A stretch of 64,000 bases of DNA from Microvirga sp. 17 mud 1-3 (GCF_003151255.1 NZ_CP029481.1:4155001-4219000); one strand, 5' to 3'; positions 1 to 9,081 are shown, counted from the stretch's first letter. A program made the numbers and translations. Notes: generated by a model from the letters alone, not told the origin.

Positions 1-1437
1 GGCCGCCCGGACGAGGAATCTCTTCTCTTGGCCCTGGAGCGGCACGCGCTCTCGGGCGACAAGGCGGCGCTCTCGGCCCTCGACGCCCTGGGGGCCTGGC
101 GGGGCCTTGCCCGCCAGCAGGGACCTTTCGGGTTCTTCGCCACCCTGCTCGGCCCCATGGGCGGGCGGGCGAAGCTCGTCTCCCGACTCGGCAGCGAGGC
201 TGGGGACGCCATCGACGCCTTCCTGTGCTTCGCCCATCAATCCGAGCAGACCGAGACGCCTTCCCTCACGGTGTTCCTCAACCGGTTCGAATCCGCCGCC
301 CACACCATCAAGCGCGACCTCGATTCCACCAATGACGAGGTGCGCGTGATGACCGTGCACGGGGCCAAGGGCCTGGAAGCGCCCGTCGTCATCCTCATCG
401 ACGGCTGCGACGTGCTGGGCCGGGACCCGCCCCTGCTCCGGCTGGCAGGCGTGGACGGCACCTTCCCGGTCTGGGCGCCGGGCAAGTCGTCCGACTGCCG
501 CGCCATGAGCGAGGCCCGGGACGCGCTCCATGCCAAGGCCCTGGAGGAGCACAACCGGCTCCTCTACGTGGCCATGACCCGGGCCAAGGACCGGCTGGTG
601 ATCGCGCCCTACCTGACGGGCCATAAGGATTCGCCACAGGAGGCTTGGTGCGAGATGGTCCGCCGCGGCTGGCTCCATGCCAACCAGGGCCAGGAACTGC
701 CCGCCAAGCCCTTCGAGCCCTTGGTGCTTTGGGAGGATGCTCCCGCGGGCCTCGCGGGTCCGGCGGAAGAGGCGCCCCTCCTGCCGCCGGCCGAGATTCC
801 CGCTTGGCTCACCGAGATCGCCGTGCCGGAGCCCGAGCCTCTGCCGCCGATCAGGCCTTCCAGCGCGCTGGGGGCCGCCGACCGGCTGACCCGGCCTGGG
901 GACGGCCCCTATGCGCCGGAGGCGCGCCTGCGCGGCACCCTGATCCACGCCCTGCTGGAGCGCCTGCCGGGCCTGCCGCAGGAGCGGCGGGAGCCCATGG
1001 CCCGCGCCTACGTGAGGGCCCGCGCGCCCCGCCTGCCGGAGGAGTTGCGCGAGGCCGTGGTGGCCCATGCGCTGGGGGTGATCGATCACGAGGCCGTGAG
1101 CCCGCTCTTCGGGCCGGGCTCCCGCGCCGAGGCGCCGATTGCCGGGCGCATCGAGACCGCGGACAGCCCCATGATGGTCTCCGGCCAGATCGACCGCCTC
1201 GCCGTGGGCGACACGGAGGTTCTGGTGGCGGATTTCAAGACCACGGCCCGCCCGCCGCGGCCCGGCCAGCCACCGCCGCGGGCCTACGTGACCCAGCTCG
1301 CCCTCTACCGGCGGCTCCTCCAGGAGATCTATCCCCAGAAAACCGTGCGGGCCTTCCTGATCTGGACCGCCGGTCCGGTCATCCACGAATTGCAGGAGCC
1401 GGAGATGGATGCGGCGCTCACCTTCGTGGCCGCCTAG
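1..1437 (+). CDS. addA: AddA helicase-nuclease, C-terminal part (5' end outside window)
   Basis: This is the C-terminal part of the AddA subunit of the AddAB helicase-nuclease, which processes double-strand breaks for RecA recombination. The frame is open from base 1, so the TTG at 28 is not the real start. Helicase motif V is seen as VMTVHGAKGLEAPVVIL and motif VI as LLYVAMTRAKDRLVI. The last third carries the RecB-like PD-(D/E)XK nuclease domain: GTLIHALLERLP, then VADFKTT and QLALYRRLL, which hold the metal-binding Asp, the catalytic Lys and the QxxxY motif. AddB normally lies upstream of AddA in alphaproteobacteria and would be outside the window. A perfect stem-loop follows the stop. The family assignment is firm. 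Confidence 0.93.
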   Translation, partial: GRPDEESLLLALERHALSGDKAALSALDALGAWRGLARQQGPFGFFATLLGPMGGRAKLVSRLGSEAGDAIDAFLCFAHQSEQTETPSLTVFLNRFESAAHTIKRDLDSTNDEVRVMTVHGAKGLEAPVVILIDGCDVLGRDPPLLRLAGVDGTFPVWAPGKSSDCRAMSEARDALHAKALEEHNRLLYVAMTRAKDRLVIAPYLTGHKDSPQEAWCEMVRRGWLHANQGQELPAKPFEPLVLWEDAPAGLAGPAEEAPLLPPAEIPAWLTEIAVPEPEPLPPIRPSSALGAADRLTRPGDGPYAPEARLRGTLIHALLERLPGLPQERREPMARAYVRARAPRLPEELREAVVAHALGVIDHEAVSPLFGPGSRAEAPIAGRIETADSPMMVSGQIDRLAVGDTEVLVADFKTTARPPRPGQPPPRAYVTQLALYRRLLQEIYPQKTVRAFLIWTAGPVIHELQEPEMDAALTFVAA

Positions 1438-1486
1438 GGCATCGTGCGCAAAAGTGGGAACCGGTTTTGTGCGGAAAGATGCTCGC
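1438..1486. repeat. Short interspersed palindrome, family C, copy 1
   Basis: An imperfect palindrome just after the addA stop. GCATC at the left pairs with GATGC at the right, and GCGCAAAA pairs with TTTTGTGC around a CCGG-containing centre. A second copy lies at 13366-13414. The shared core reads GCATCGTGCG, AAAAGTGG, then CCGGTTTT. I recall similar short palindromes between genes in many Hyphomicrobiales genomes. Function is unknown. Confidence 0.6.
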
Positions 1487-1494
1487 AAACAAAG

Positions 1495-1540
1495 CTTGGA
1501 GCCTCGGCCGTGAGCGCGATGTCCCGGCCGAGGCTCCAAG
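1495..1540. terminator. Perfect 16-bp stem-loop downstream of addA
   Basis: CTTGGAGCCTCGGCCG at 1495-1510 is exactly complementary in reverse to CGGCCGAGGCTCCAAG at 1525-1540, with a 14-nt loop. No U-tract follows on the plus strand, so it is not a textbook intrinsic terminator. It may block or pause transcription between addA and trxA, or protect the addA mRNA 3' end. Confidence 0.5.
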
Positions 1541-1651
1541 AAGCCCGGCTCACAGGACCGTTGCTTGATTCCGCCCTGCCCGGTTCTTACGTTGAACCTA
1601 TCGTCGCGCGGCTCGGCTGTGAGTCGCACTCTCAAAGACAAAGGTGATGGT

Positions 1652-1972
1652 ATGGCGACCGTGAAGGTGACCGATGCGAGCTTCTCGCAGGATGTGCTGA
1701 ATTCCTCCGAGCCCGTCGTGGTCGATTTCTGGGCCGAGTGGTGCGGCCCCTGCCGTATGATCGGCCCGGCGCTGGAAGAGATTTCCAACGAGATGGCCGG
1801 CAAGGTGAAGATCGTGAAGCTCAACGTGGACGAGAACCCGCAGGTCTCCTCCCAGTTCGGCATCCGCTCGATCCCGGCGCTGATGATGTTCAAGGACGGC
1901 AAGGTCGTGGCCCAGAAGATCGGCGCCGCTCCCAAGGGCGACCTCGCCAAGTGGATCCAGGCCTCGGCCTGA
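1652..1972 (+). CDS. trxA: Thioredoxin 1
   Basis: Cytoplasmic thioredoxin of 106 residues, the usual length for the family. The redox-active WCGPC motif places the two cysteines at residues 31 and 34. The cis-proline is in SIPAL (Pro75). It reduces protein disulfides and is itself reduced by thioredoxin reductase. The start chosen is the ATG at 1652, because the family N-terminus begins near [11 protein letters not shown]; the upstream in-frame extension is not thioredoxin-like. It is convergent with folC, which ends 458 bp downstream, and an intrinsic terminator follows immediately. In related genomes trxA also sits between addA and folC. Confidence 0.97.
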   Translation: MATVKVTDASFSQDVLNSSEPVVVDFWAEWCGPCRMIGPALEEISNEMAGKVKIVKLNVDENPQVSSQFGIRSIPALMMFKDGKVVAQKIGAAPKGDLAKWIQASA

Positions 1973-1993
1973 CCTCCCACGCACCGGAATGCC

Positions 1994-2018
1994 AAAAGGG
2001 GCCGCAAGGCCCCTTTTT
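1994..2018 (+). terminator. Intrinsic terminator of trxA
   Basis: AAAAGGGGCC, a GCAA tetraloop, then GGCCCCTTTTT, beginning 21 bp after the trxA stop. A GC-rich stem followed by a run of five T is a classical rho-independent terminator. Confidence 0.9.
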
Positions 2019-2098
2019 CATGCCGTCCGTTCACCTTTCCGGAGAGGCCTTGCAACCCGGGATAGGGCGCAACGCGAGGAGCGTAAGCGCGACGCAAT

Positions 2099-2197
2099 CC
2101 CCTCCCCCTTGTGGGGAGGGCTAGGGTGGGGGTGTGAGCGCTTCGTTCTGAAAATTCAGAGCCAACGCCTCTACCTCCTCCCCACAAGGGGGAGGAG
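2099..2197 (+). repeat. Family A structured repeat, copy A1
   Basis: The element opens with a hairpin (CCCTCCCC, CTTGT, GGGGAGGG) and closes with another (CTCCTCCCC, ACAA, GGGGGAGGAG). Inside the first is a G-rich arm (GGGTGGGGGTGTGAGCGC). In the better-preserved copy A3 this arm pairs with a C-rich arm. Copy B1 of the second family starts 16 bp downstream. The region 1973-2430 between trxA and folC holds the terminator, A1, B1 and no gene. Confidence 0.75.
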
Positions 2198-2213
2198 AGC
2201 AGGTTGGCGCTTC

Positions 2214-2363
2214 CCGTCATTCCGGGACAGCTCGGAGAGCTGGGCCCGGAACCCATAACCACAAGCGTCTCAGAACAAGACAGTGCGAGAAACGCTGCGC
2301 TTTATCTTGCCTCGTCAGCGGTTATGGGTTCCGGGCTCCGCTGCGCGGCCCCGGAATGACGGG
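2214..2363 (+). repeat. Family B structured repeat, copy B1
   Basis: Terminal inverted repeats start with CCGTCATTCCGGG and end with CCCCGGAATGACGG. Each arm is interrupted by a small hairpin: CAGCTC-GGA-GAGCTG on the left and CCGC-TGC-GCGG on the right. The inner stem is CCCGGAACCCATAA paired with TTATGGGTTCCGGG, closing a loop of roughly 55 nt. It lies between the convergent genes trxA and folC. Confidence 0.85.
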
Positions 2364-2430
2364 GAGGCACGCACCGTCCCAGAATGACCGGAGGGTGGCA
2401 GTGCATAACCCCCGCAAAGGCAGCCCTTCC

Positions 2431-3759
2431 CTATTCCGGCAGCGTGCCGTTGGCGGCCAGGACTTCGCCGATGAGGTAGAGGGAGCCGCAGATGAGGATG
2501 CGGGGAGGACGGTCCCAGACATAGTCGTGCAGGGAAGCCAGAGCCGCCTCGACGCTGGGCTTGGTGGAGACTGTCAGCCCCACGCTTCCGGCGATGCCCG
2601 CCACCTCCTCGGCCGGGCGGGCGGCGATCTGGCCGGGGATCGGCACCGCGATCACCTCCCGGGCGAGGCCCTGGAAGTTCTTGAAGAAGGTCTCAGAATC
2701 CTTGGTGCCGAGCATTCCGGCAATCAGCACCAGGGGCGCGTCGCTGCTCTCGCTCCGGTCCGCCATGGCGGCGGCCAGCACCCGGCTGCCATCGGCATTG
2801 TGGCCGCCGTCGAGCCAGATCTCGCAGCCCTGCGGCGCGATCTCCGGCAGGCGGCCCTTGGCGAGCCGCTGCAGGCGGCCCGGCCACTCGGCCCGCACGA
2901 GCCCGGCCTCGAAGGCCGAGGTCTCGAAGCGCTCGAAGCCCGCAACTCTGAGAGCCGCCACGGCCGTGCCCGCATTGATGTATTGATGGCGCCCCACGAG
3001 CTTCGGCAGGGGCAGGTCGAGAAGGCCTCTCTCGTCCTGGTAGACGAGGCGCCCGCCCTCCTCGTGCACGGAGAAATCCTGCGCTCCGACGAGGATCGGC
3101 GCGGCTCCGACCCGCTCGGCCTCGTCCCGCAGGGTGTCGTCGGCCGCAACATAATCCTGCGCCGAGATGACGGCCGGGCAGCCGCGCTTGAAAATGCCGG
3201 CCTTCTCGCGGGCGATGCCCTCCAGCGTCGTGCCAAGATATTCCGCGTGGTCGTGGCCGATGGAGGTGACAACGGCCGCCGCGGGCGCGTCGATCACGTT
3301 GGTGGCGTCGTAGCGGCCGCCCAGGCCCACCTCCAGCAGCAGCACGTCGGCGGGTTCTTCGGAGAAGAGCAGGAGCGCCGCCGCCGTGGTCATCTCGAAG
3401 ACCGTGATCGGCGCGCCGTCGTTCACCTTCTCGCAGTGGCGCAGGGCTTCGACGAGCCGCTCCTCCCCCACATAGCGCCCGCCGCCGATGCGGCCGAGAC
3501 GGATGCGCTCATGGAAGCGCACCAGATGGGGCGAGGTATAGACATGGACCGCAAGCCCGGCGCTCTCCAGGATCGCCCGCATGAACGCGATGGTCGATCC
3601 CTTGCCGTTGGTGCCCGCCACGTGGATCGTCGGCGGCAGCCGGCGCTCCGGGTGCCCCAGCTGGGCCAGAAGCCGCTGAATGCGCCCGAGCGACAGATCG
3701 ATGGTCTTCGGGTGCAGGGCGAGAAAGCGCGCGATCAGCGCATCGGAGGAATCCATCAC
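2431..3759 (-). CDS. folC: Bifunctional folylpolyglutamate synthase / dihydrofolate synthase
   Basis: FolC joins glutamate to dihydropteroate and extends the gamma-glutamyl tail of folates, using ATP, in the cytosol. The 442-residue length fits the family. The Mur-ligase P-loop GTNGKGST lies at residues 49-56, followed by the folate-binding stretch YTSPHLVRFHERIR. VGLGGRYDATNVID and SIGHDHAEYLG are family motifs, and DGGHN lies in the C-terminal domain. It is the last gene of the trpFBA-accD-folC block and lies 15 bp after accD. An alternative start is the next codon, also ATG. Confidence 0.95.
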   Translation of the reverse strand: MMDSSDALIARFLALHPKTIDLSLGRIQRLLAQLGHPERRLPPTIHVAGTNGKGSTIAFMRAILESAGLAVHVYTSPHLVRFHERIRLGRIGGGRYVGEERLVEALRHCEKVNDGAPITVFEMTTAAALLLFSEEPADVLLLEVGLGGRYDATNVIDAPAAAVVTSIGHDHAEYLGTTLEGIAREKAGIFKRGCPAVISAQDYVAADDTLRDEAERVGAAPILVGAQDFSVHEEGGRLVYQDERGLLDLPLPKLVGRHQYINAGTAVAALRVAGFERFETSAFEAGLVRAEWPGRLQRLAKGRLPEIAPQGCEIWLDGGHNADGSRVLAAAMADRSESSDAPLVLIAGMLGTKDSETFFKNFQGLAREVIAVPIPGQIAARPAEEVAGIAGSVGLTVSTKPSVEAALASLHDYVWDRPPRILICGSLYLIGEVLAANGTLPE

Positions 3760-3774
3760 CCTGCCCTGTTCCGG

Positions 3775-4635
3775 TTACGCAGCCTTGGCGGCCGCCTTCG
3801 TGAGAAGGCGGGAGAGCCGGGCGATGGTGGGCTTCAGGTCGTGCCGGTGCACCACCATGTCGACCATGCCGTGGTCCTTCAAATATTCGGCGCGCTGGAA
3901 GCCGTCGGGCAGCTTCTCGCGGATGGTCTGCTCGATGACCCGCGGGCCCGCGAAGCCGATGAGCGCGCCGGGCTCAGCGAGCTGCACGTCGCCCAGCATG
4001 GCGTAGGAGGCCGTGACGCCGCCGGTGGTCGGGTTGGTGAGCACCACGATGTAGGGCAGGCGCGCATCGCGCAGGCGCCGCACGGCCACAGTCGTGCGGG
4101 GCATCTGCATGAGGGACAGGATGCCCTCCTGCATGCGGGCGCCGCCGGAGCCCGCGAAGAGCACGTAAGGGGTCTTCTTCTCGAGAGCCGTCTCGGCCCC
4201 CTTCACGAAGGCCTCGCCCGCCGCCATGCCGAGGGAGCCGCCCATGAAGCCGAAATCCTGCACGGCAACCGTCATGGGCACGTCCTCGACGCGGCCGAAG
4301 CCGACCTTGAAGGCGTCCTGCTGGCCGGTCTTGGCGCGGGCGTCCTTCAGGCGGTCCACGTAGCGCTTCTCGTCGCGGAACTTGAGCGGGTCCACGGCCA
4401 CTTCCGGCAGGGCCACGTCGAGCCAGGTGCCGCCGTCGAAGACCAGGCCTAGCCGCTGGGTGGCCGAGATGCGCATGTGGTGGTTGGAACCGGGGATCAC
4501 CCACTGGTTCGCCTCCACGTCCTTGTGGAAGACCACCTGGCCCGTATCCGGACACTTGATCCAGAGATTGTCCGGCGTCTCGCGCTTGAAGAGCGTTTTG
4601 ATCTTCGGCCGGACGACTTCGGAAATCCAGTTCAT
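3775..4635 (-). CDS. accD: Acetyl-CoA carboxylase carboxyltransferase subunit beta
   Basis: The beta subunit of the carboxyltransferase moves the carboxyl group from carboxybiotin-BCCP to acetyl-CoA, the first committed step of fatty acid synthesis; it works as an alpha2beta2 complex with AccA. The crotonase-fold core shows [32 protein letters not shown] and [18 protein letters not shown]. The protein is 286 residues long. The N-terminal zinc ribbon of the E. coli type (two CxxC pairs) is degenerate here: [13 protein letters not shown] keeps only the first cysteine. As far as I recall this is common in Hyphomicrobiales AccD. It lies 15 bp upstream of folC, probably in one transcript. Confidence 0.96.
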   Translation of the reverse strand: MNWISEVVRPKIKTLFKRETPDNLWIKCPDTGQVVFHKDVEANQWVIPGSNHHMRISATQRLGLVFDGGTWLDVALPEVAVDPLKFRDEKRYVDRLKDARAKTGQQDAFKVGFGRVEDVPMTVAVQDFGFMGGSLGMAAGEAFVKGAETALEKKTPYVLFAGSGGARMQEGILSLMQMPRTTVAVRRLRDARLPYIVVLTNPTTGGVTASYAMLGDVQLAEPGALIGFAGPRVIEQTIREKLPDGFQRAEYLKDHGMVDMVVHRHDLKPTIARLSRLLTKAAAKAA

Positions 4636-4649
4636 GACTTTACCCTTTC

Positions 4650-4726
4650 GTCATGCCCGGACTCATTCCGGGCATCCACGCCTGAGGCGTGGCAGGACGT
4701 GAATGACCGGGAGGCCCGGCCACGAC
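4650..4726. repeat. Family D palindromic repeat between accD and trpA
   Basis: Two hairpins in a row: GCCCGGA-CTCA-TTCCGGGC and CCACGCC-TGA-GGCGTGG, flanked by TCATG on one side and GAATGACCGGG on the other. It fills most of the 123-bp gap between trpA and accD and would be transcribed if these genes form an operon. Related CCGG-rich palindromes occur at 6099-6121 and 47772-47792. Confidence 0.6.
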
Positions 4727-4758
4727 GCCTGATGAATGTTACGCTGCCGCGAGAAGTC

Positions 4759-5598
4759 TTACGCTGCCGCGCGCTTGGCCACGGACCGCACGCCCTCGCT
4801 CAGCTCCTTCACCAATGTGGTGACGGCCTCGACGCTGCGCGAGGTGGCGCGGTCTTCCTCATCGAGGGTGCCTTTCAGGGCATCGATCAGCGCCGAGCCG
4901 ACCACGACCCCGTCGGCCCCTTCGGCGACCGCCGCCGCATGGGCGCCGCTCTTCACGCCGAAGCCGACCACCACAGGCAGGGGCGTATGGCGCTTGATGC
5001 GCTCCACCGCCGTGGCGACCTTGCCGAAATCCGGCGTCGCCGCCCCGGTGATGCCCGTGATGGAGACGTAATAGACGAACCCGGCCGTGTTGGCGAGAAC
5101 CGTCGGCAGGCGCCGGTCGTCCGTGGTCGGAGTGGCGAGACGGATGAAGGCGAGGCCCGCTTTCAGGGCCGGCAGGCAGAGCTCGTCATCCTCCTCGGGC
5201 GGCAGATCGACCACGATCAGCCCGTCGATCCCCGCCTCCTTGGCGTCGGCCAGGAAGCGCTCGACCCCGTAGACGTAGATCGGGTTGAAATAGCCCATGA
5301 GGATCACGGGCGTCTCGGCGTCCTCGGCCCGGAAGCGGCGCACCAGATCGAGGGTCTTAGCCGTCGTCTGGCCGACTTTGAGGGCACGCAGGCCCGCCGC
5401 CTGGATGGCCGGGCCGTCGGCCATCGGGTCCGTGAAGGGCAGGCCGAACTCGACGATATCGGCCCCGGCCTTCGGCAGGCTCTTCAGAATGGCGAGCGAG
5501 GTCTCCGGGTCCGGATCCCCCGCCATGACGTAGGTGACGAGAGCGGCGCGGCCTTCCCGGCGGCAGGTCTCGAAACGGGCTTCGATGCGCTGTGTCAT
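4759..5598 (-). CDS. trpA: Tryptophan synthase subunit alpha
   Basis: TrpA cleaves indole-3-glycerol phosphate to indole and glyceraldehyde-3-phosphate in the alpha2beta2 tryptophan synthase. It is a TIM barrel of 279 residues. The catalytic acids correspond to Glu50 (DIVEFGLPF) and Asp61 ([10 protein letters not shown]). Further motifs are [24 protein letters not shown] and the phosphate-binding VGFGVKSG and VVGSALID segments. The start is the ATG at 5598 ([10 protein letters not shown]), the normal N-terminus; the longer upstream frame is antisense and repeat sequence. It is separated from trpB by 564 bp containing a terminator-like hairpin and two repeats, an unusual gap for this gene pair. 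Confidence 0.96.
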   Translation of the reverse strand: MTQRIEARFETCRREGRAALVTYVMAGDPDPETSLAILKSLPKAGADIVEFGLPFTDPMADGPAIQAAGLRALKVGQTTAKTLDLVRRFRAEDAETPVILMGYFNPIYVYGVERFLADAKEAGIDGLIVVDLPPEEDDELCLPALKAGLAFIRLATPTTDDRRLPTVLANTAGFVYYVSITGITGAATPDFGKVATAVERIKRHTPLPVVVGFGVKSGAHAAAVAEGADGVVVGSALIDALKGTLDEEDRATSRSVEAVTTLVKELSEGVRSVAKRAAA

Positions 5599-5629
5599 GG
5601 GCGGGTCTTTAGCATGGTCCGGCGGGGAA

Positions 5630-5776
5630 GTGGACAGGGATATCGCATCTGCCCCGGCCCATGCGCAACAGGGGATAAAGGCGTGTGTGTGCCTGGAGGA
5701 GACCCAGCATTTCCGCCTGCTGCGGGAATTCTGCCTCGACCCGGAGCTGTTCATCGCCATGATGCTGAACGGCTGA
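5630..5776 (+). CDS. Possible small Cys-containing protein, divergent from trpA
   Basis: Not recognised. A GTG-started frame of 48 residues ends [18 protein letters not shown], then a short tail to [10 protein letters not shown]. In the last 30 codons nearly every third base is G or C, as in real genes of this window. The sequence also has a natural-looking amphipathic helix pattern rather than the Arg/Pro/Ala-rich composition of shadow frames. The start is uncertain: GTG codons closer to the CVCLEE segment are possible. It sits between the divergent trpA start and repeat A2. Treat it as a candidate only. Confidence 0.3.
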   Translation: MDRDIASAPAHAQQGIKACVCLEETQHFRLLREFCLDPELFIAMMLNG

Positions 5777-5801
5777 GGGGGCGGAGAGTCCCCGCCACTC
5801 T

Positions 5802-5909
5802 TCCCCCTCTCCCATTGGGAGAGGGGCAGGGGTGAGGGGAGAGCGTTGTCCGGAGAAGGCGCAACCCTCACCCGGACCTTCGGTCCGACCTCTCCCACAC
5901 GGGAGAGGT
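5802..5909 (+). repeat. Family A structured repeat, copy A2 (divergent subtype)
   Basis: Same architecture as A1 with different bases. A left hairpin CCCCCTCTCCC-ATT-GGGAGAGGGG is followed by a GGGTGAGGGG arm, then a CCCTCACCC arm, a small ACCTTCGGT hairpin, and a right hairpin ACCTCTCCC-ACAC-GGGAGAGGT. It precedes B2 by 20 bp, as A1 precedes B1. Confidence 0.7.
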
Positions 5910-5929
5910 GAAAGGGGAGCAGCGCCTCC

Positions 5930-6074
5930 CCGTCATTCCGGGGCGCCGTAGGCGAACCCGGAACCCATAAACACGAGCGGTTCAGAACAAGCTGCTGCGG
6001 CTTCCGTTGCGATCTATTCGACACCGTCAGCGTTTATGGATTCCGGGCTCCGCTGCGCGGCCCCGGAATGACGG
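5930..6074 (+). repeat. Family B structured repeat, copy B2
   Basis: Outer arms CCGTCATTCCGGGGC and GGCCCCGGAATGACGG. The left tip hairpin is CGCC-GTA-GGCG and the right tip is CCGC-TGC-GCGG. The inner arms are CCCGGAACCCATAAAC and GTTTATGGATTCCGGG, with one T-to-A change relative to other copies. It lies inside the trpB-trpA gap, on the strand opposite to those genes' transcription. Confidence 0.85.
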
Positions 6075-6089
6075 CAGAGTGCAACCCCA

Positions 6090-6122
6090 CAAAAAGAAAT
6101 CCCCGGCACAAGGCCGGGGATG
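6090..6122 (-). terminator. Terminator-like hairpin after trpB
   Basis: Read on the minus strand, 41 bp after the trpB stop: ATCCCCGGC, CTTG, then GCCGGGGAT followed by TTCTTTTT. The strong stem plus U-rich tail fits an intrinsic terminator. It would at least partly end transcription before trpA. The stem also resembles the family D palindromes, so it may be a repeat that doubles as a terminator. Confidence 0.7.
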
Positions 6123-6162
6123 ACAAGCGTCACCATATCATCTCGGACAAGGAGCGAAGCTC

Positions 6163-7380
<1,218 letters not shown>

Positions 7381-7454
7381 GCCTGTCCTGCCTTGCGCTG
7401 GTTGTTCACATTCGCCGGAACCGATACCGGATTTCGCACGCGAATGCGCGGTTT

Positions 7455-8117
7455 TTATCGCCCCTCGGTCCCATAGGCCGCACGGGCCGCACGGATGAAG
7501 GCCTCGACCCGGGCCGGGTCCTTGATCCCCAGGGCGCTCTCCACCCCGGTCGAGACGTCGACGGCCCTTGCGCCCGTCAGGCGGATGGCCTCGGCCACGT
7601 TGTCGGGCGTCAGCCCGCCGGAGAGCATGTAGGATATGGACGGATCGAGGGCGGCCAGGACCCGCCAGTCGAAGGCGAGCCCGTTACCGCCCGGCAACGC
7701 ATCGGCCCGGCGGGGGGGCTTGGCGTCGAGGAGAAGGCGGTCGGCGGCCTCGCCGTAAGGCGCCAGGGCCGCGAGATCGGCTTCCTCGGCGATTCCCACG
7801 GCCTTCATGACCGGGCGTCCGAAGCGGGCGCGGATCTCCCGCACCCGGTCCGGGCTCTCATGGCCGTGGAGCTGGAGAAGGTCGGGATCGAGGGCCTCGA
7901 CCGCCTCGGCGATCGCCTCGTCCTGCGGATCGACCAGGAGGACGACCCGCTGCGCCCGGCCCTTCGCCTGGCGCGACAGAGCCCGGCCCTGGTCGAGCTC
8001 CACATGGCGCGGGCTCCGGGAATAGCGCACGAAGCCCACGAGATCGGCGCCGGCATTCAAGGCGGCGTCCAGCGTCTCGGGGGTCGAGATCCCGCAAATC
8101 TTGATCAGGGTGTCCAT
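7455..8117 (-). CDS. trpF: Phosphoribosylanthranilate isomerase
   Basis: TrpF converts N-(5'-phosphoribosyl)anthranilate to the enol-CdRP, an Amadori rearrangement in tryptophan synthesis. It is a TIM barrel of 220 residues. The catalytic cysteine is in LIKICGIS (Cys8) and the general acid Asp in [17 protein letters not shown] and SGGLTPDNV are family signatures. The ornithine cyclodeaminase homologue ends 9 bp upstream, which suggests co-transcription. trpF-trpB-trpA order is standard for alphaproteobacteria. Confidence 0.96.
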   Translation of the reverse strand: MDTLIKICGISTPETLDAALNAGADLVGFVRYSRSPRHVELDQGRALSRQAKGRAQRVVLLVDPQDEAIAEAVEALDPDLLQLHGHESPDRVREIRARFGRPVMKAVGIAEEADLAALAPYGEAADRLLLDAKPPRRADALPGGNGLAFDWRVLAALDPSISYMLSGGLTPDNVAEAIRLTGARAVDVSTGVESALGIKDPARVEAFIRAARAAYGTEGR

Positions 8118-8126
8118 GGCCGCATG

Positions 8127-9074
8127 TTACGACGTCTGGCCGATCCGACGCCAGACCAGCATCGCCGCAGCCAGATCCTCGAGGGCGGCGCCGACGGACT
8201 TGAACACCGTGATCGCCTCCCCGGCCCGCGCCGGCGGGCTGGCGCAGATGGAGAACAGGTCGCCCTTCAGGTGGCTCTCGGGGATGGCGCCGCTCTTCAG
8301 CGCCACGGCCACGTCGCCGCCCTCGCGCCTTGCGGCAGGCGTGTCCACATAGACCTCGCCCCGACGCAAGGCCTCGTCGTCGGCCTCGCGCATGGAGAGG
8401 TTGAAGGCGCCGACGAGGTCGAGATGCGCGCCCGCCTTCAGCCATTCGCCCTTGACGATGGGCGCGGTCGAGAGGGTCGCGCAGGAGACAAGGTCCGCCT
8501 GGCGGACCGCACCTTCGAGATCCGTCGTCACCGTCACGGGCAGGCCCTCGTCCCTAAGCTGGGCCGCGAGGCTCTCGGCCCGCTCAGGGCGGTGGTTCCA
8601 GAGCGCCACCCGGCGGATCGGGCGCTGGCTCATATGGGCGCGGATCAGGAAGGGCGCGAGGGCGCCTGACCCGACCATGACCATGCTCTCCGCATCCTTC
8701 CGGGCGAGGTGGCGCGCCGCCAGCGCCGAGGCGGCGGCCGTGCGCCACACGGTCAGCCGCGTGCCGTCGAGGGCCGCGAGCGGCTCGCCGGTCGCGCCGT
8801 CCATGAGCAGGTAGGTGCCCATGACGCTGGGAAGGCTGCGGGCGCCGTTATCGGGAAAGACCGAGACCACCTTCACGCCCACGAAGCCCTCCGCGGCCGT
8901 GGGGCCGGTCCAGGCGGGCATGAGCAGGAGCGTGGCGTCCTTCCCCGGCCGCTCGATCTCGTGATGGTGACGGACCGGCGCGACCATGTCGCCGCGAAAG
9001 GCATCGGCGAGGGCATCGACCAGGTCCGGACATGTGAGGACCCGGTCGATCTCGGCAGAAGTGATGACGCGCAT
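8127..9074 (-). CDS. Ornithine cyclodeaminase / mu-crystallin family reductase
   Basis: A Rossmann-fold protein of 315 residues in the OCD/mu-crystallin family, which includes ornithine cyclodeaminase, alanine dehydrogenase and delta-1-pyrroline-2-carboxylate reductases. VGVKVVSVFPDN and LPSVMGTYLLMDGATGEPLA form the substrate side, and MVGSGALAPFLIRAH is the dinucleotide-binding loop. AAASALAARHLAR and GSVGAALEDLAA-like stretches are also typical. The start MRVITSAEIDRVL (ATG 9074) was preferred over a longer frame running into upstream sequence. It sits between lapA (7 bp) and trpF (9 bp), so it is probably in the same operon. The substrate cannot be assigned from sequence; a cyclic imino acid reductase is a reasonable guess. 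Confidence 0.8.
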   Translation of the reverse strand: MRVITSAEIDRVLTCPDLVDALADAFRGDMVAPVRHHHEIERPGKDATLLLMPAWTGPTAAEGFVGVKVVSVFPDNGARSLPSVMGTYLLMDGATGEPLAALDGTRLTVWRTAAASALAARHLARKDAESMVMVGSGALAPFLIRAHMSQRPIRRVALWNHRPERAESLAAQLRDEGLPVTVTTDLEGAVRQADLVSCATLSTAPIVKGEWLKAGAHLDLVGAFNLSMREADDEALRRGEVYVDTPAARREGGDVAVALKSGAIPESHLKGDLFSICASPPARAGEAITVFKSVGAALEDLAAAMLVWRRIGQTS

Positions 9075-9081
9075 GAGACTC

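Noticed and set aside
2099..2363. A and B repeats as ordinary rho-independent terminators
   Set aside because: They have long multi-branch structures, no T-runs, and copies in contexts needing no terminator. trxA already has its own terminator.
1989..2430. Open frames across the trxA-folC gap, some ending in PLWGG- or KGGEG-type peptides
   Set aside because: These peptides are direct translations of repeats A1/B1 and are common mis-annotated hypothetical proteins.
2356..4452. 698-codon open frame on the plus strand across folC and accD
   Set aside because: It is antisense to two well-supported genes and has the His/Arg/Gly/Ala-rich composition of shadow frames in high-GC DNA.
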